A stretch of 7,204 nt of DNA from Planctomycetaceae bacterium (GTDB taxonomy: Bacteria; Planctomycetota; Phycisphaerae; Phycisphaerales; SM1A02): NCBI GenBank assembly GCA_027488265.1, contig JAIYCA010000081.1:1-7204 (forward strand), read 5' to 3'. Below the pieces are notes generated by a model, which saw nothing but the letters and a program-made list of their open reading frames with translations, ran no database searches and was not told where the DNA came from. Made by a program: the position numbers and the translations under genes. Positions 6,193 to 7,204 of the stretch are shown here, in pieces (positions within the stretch are counted from its first letter, which is position 1; each line of letters starts with the position of its first letter).

Positions 6193-7020
6193 ATGGTCTC
6201 TGACACCGCCTCCCACGCCTCCTCGAAAGTCTCCTCCGCCTCTGGCAACCGCTCGGTCAAGTTCCGAGTCAAGCGGCAAGACAACCCGGGCGAAGCGCCG
6301 CGTTGGGAGGAGTTCGTGGTGGATGTCGAGCCAGGCGCGAATGTCATCGCCTGCCTTCAACAGATCGCTCGTATGTCGAAGACGGCCGACGGCCGCGCGA
6401 CCACGCCGGTCTGCTACGACTCGGGCTGCCTCGAGGAAGTGTGCGGTTCGTGCGCCATGGTCATCAACGGCAAGGTGCGCCCGTCGTGCTCCGCGCTCGT
6501 CGACAAGGTCGTCGCCGAAGACGGAACGATCACGCTCGAGCCGATGTCGAAGTTCCCTGTCATCCGCGACCTCGCAGTGGACCGCTCGCGCGCGTTCCAC
6601 AATCTCGCTCGCGTGAAGGCTTGGGTTCCGGTTGACGGCACGTATCACCTCGGCGCGGGCCCGAAGGACACGCCAGAAAATCAAGAGATGCGCTACACGC
6701 TCTCGACCTGCATGACCTGCGCGTGCTGCCTCGAAGCATGCCCGCAGTTCAACCTCGAAGAGAACGCGGACAAGTGGGATTCGGAGTTCGTCGGCGCGCA
6801 CGCCATCTCGCAAGCCCGACTCTTCAACACGCACCCAACAGGTGCGACGCTCGCTTCCGAGCGTCTCGACGTGTTGATGGCCAAGGGTGGCGTCAACGAC
6901 TGCGGCAACGCGCAGAACTGCGTGAAGGTTTGCCCGAAGGAAATCCCGCTCACCGAGTCGATTGCTGCCATGGGCCGCGCCGTCACGGTGCACAGCGTGA
7001 AGAAGTTCTTCAATCGCTGA
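6193..7020 (+). CDS. sdhB: Succinate dehydrogenase iron-sulfur subunit
   Basis: SdhB carries electrons from the SdhA flavin to the quinone site through three Fe-S clusters. The 275-aa product aligns with B. subtilis SdhB from KFRVKRQD (23-30) onward. The [2Fe-2S] cysteines are C79, C84, C87 and C99 in CLEEVCGSC...SC. The C-terminal ferredoxin domain has C173, C176, C179 and C183 in STCMTCACCLEACP, then C237, C243 and C247 in DCGNAQNCVKVCP. By family rule C173, C176, C179 and C247 hold [4Fe-4S], and C183, C237 and C243 hold [3Fe-4S]. All ligands are present. The first 20 residues are a Ser/Ala-rich extension not seen in the Bacillus protein. C178 beside the ligand C179 is an extra cysteine. 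The ATG at 6193 has no visible ribosome binding site, but no downstream start fits better. The gene lies 2.6 kb from sdhA, separated by two opposite-strand genes, so it needs its own promoter. A tandem repeat array begins at its stop codon. Confidence 0.96.
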   Translation: MVSDTASHASSKVSSASGNRSVKFRVKRQDNPGEAPRWEEFVVDVEPGANVIACLQQIARMSKTADGRATTPVCYDSGCLEEVCGSCAMVINGKVRPSCSALVDKVVAEDGTITLEPMSKFPVIRDLAVDRSRAFHNLARVKAWVPVDGTYHLGAGPKDTPENQEMRYTLSTCMTCACCLEACPQFNLEENADKWDSEFVGAHAISQARLFNTHPTGATLASERLDVLMAKGGVNDCGNAQNCVKVCPKEIPLTESIAAMGRAVTVHSVKKFFNR

Positions 7021-7072
7021 GCGCTCGCAACCTGCTTCGCAACTTGCTCGCTCTGGCGTAGATCACACCAAA

Positions 7073-7094
7073 GGTCGCCGCCGCAGAGGCGACC
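7073..7094. terminator. GC-rich hairpin in repeat unit 1, possible sdhB terminator
   Basis: GGTCGCC pairs with GGCGACC across an 8-nt interior, giving a 7-bp stem 53 bp after the sdhB stop codon. An A at 7087 blocks further pairing. There is no T-run on the plus side; on the minus strand the hairpin is followed by TTTGGTGT. It may terminate or stabilise the sdhB transcript, but the evidence is structural only. Confidence 0.35.
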
Positions 7095-7159
7095 GCGAGA
7101 ACACTGAGCGCTCGCAACCTGCTTCGCAACTTGCTGGCTCTGGCGTAGATCACACCAAA

Positions 7160-7181
7160 GGTCGCCGCCGCAGCGGCGACC
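7160..7181. terminator. GC-rich hairpin in repeat unit 2
   Basis: This is the same element as in unit 1, but with C in place of A, so the stem grows to a perfect 9 bp (GGTCGCCGC/GCGGCGACC) around the loop CGCA. The change improves pairing. As in unit 1 there is no downstream T-run on the plus strand. Confidence 0.35.
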
Positions 7182-7204
7182 GCGAAGACATGAGCGCTCG
7201 CAAC

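Larger units (their letters stand above)
7018..7204. repeat. 86-87-bp tandem repeat array beginning at the sdhB stop codon, cut by the window end
   Basis: Copy 1 is 7018-7104 (87 bp), copy 2 is 7105-7190 (86 bp), and a third starts at 7191 and matches for its 14 visible bases. Over the first 79 bp copies 1 and 2 differ at only two positions; a small indel and rearranged bases lie near the unit end. The TGA opening copy 1 is the sdhB stop codon. Each unit contains a nested 12-bp duplication (TCGCAACCTGCT, TCGCAACTTGCT, at 7025-7048 in copy 1) and a GC-rich hairpin. The array may continue beyond the window. No protein-coding role is apparent: the ATG formed at 7190 would stop after 14 codons if the next unit resembles the others. 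Confidence 0.9.

Noticed and set aside
5452..6993. Long minus-strand open frame of 513 codons across the UbiA gene and sdhB
   Set aside because: It lies antisense to the well-supported sdhB and in another frame of the UbiA gene. Its product is rich in Arg, Ala, Asp and His with no recognisable motif, as expected of a shadow frame in high-GC DNA.
7190..7204. ATG at the window end as the start of a next gene
   Set aside because: It lies inside the third repeat unit. If that unit resembles the first two, the frame stops after 14 codons.
7018..7204. CRISPR array
   Set aside because: Whole 86-87-bp units are repeated with no variable spacers, so this is a simple tandem repeat.

Overview
This window carries the three subunits of a succinate dehydrogenase (complex II) of the Bacillus subtilis-like, single-anchor, di-heme cytochrome b type. 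The order is sdhC (+), sdhA (+), a two-gene minus-strand block, then sdhB (+). GC content is high and start codons are varied (TTG for sdhC, GTG for the glycosyltransferase gene). The style of the SdhC protein, with long N- and C-terminal tails and enlarged loops, suggests a Planctomycetota bacterium, perhaps of the Phycisphaerae. That placement is recalled from protein style and has not been tested by a search.

Layout. Bases 1-694 hold no convincing gene. They contain a degenerate direct repeat, a three-copy 20-bp tandem repeat, several dyads and a likely promoter (-10 TATACT at 584-589) for sdhC. sdhC (695-1588) starts at TTG behind a good GGAG ribosome binding site. sdhA (1745-3592) follows after 156 bp. 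The 164 bp after sdhA hold short tandem repeats that begin at the sdhA stop codon and a strong 15-bp hairpin (3662-3695), which probably ends transcription from both sides. On the minus strand come a polytopic GT-C-type glycosyltransferase (3757-5064) and, upstream of it in transcription order, a UbiA-family prenyltransferase most like decaprenyl-phosphate phosphoribosyltransferase (5061-6017). These two overlap by 4 bp (GTGA). A divergent intergenic region separates the UbiA gene from sdhB (6193-7020). The window ends inside an 86-87-bp tandem repeat array that begins at the sdhB stop codon and carries a GC-rich hairpin in each unit.

How the genes work together. SdhA (covalent flavin, succinate oxidation), SdhB (three Fe-S clusters) and SdhC (di-heme quinone-reducing anchor) should form one membrane enzyme linking the TCA cycle to the quinone pool, probably menaquinone. 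The UbiA/GT-C pair looks like a separate envelope-glycan module: the UbiA enzyme would put a sugar phosphate on polyprenyl phosphate, and the GT-C enzyme would use a polyprenyl-phosphate sugar donor on the outer face of the membrane. The most interesting points are the splitting of the sdh operon by this inverted pair, the pair itself, and the tandem repeats that start at the stop codons of both sdhA and sdhB.
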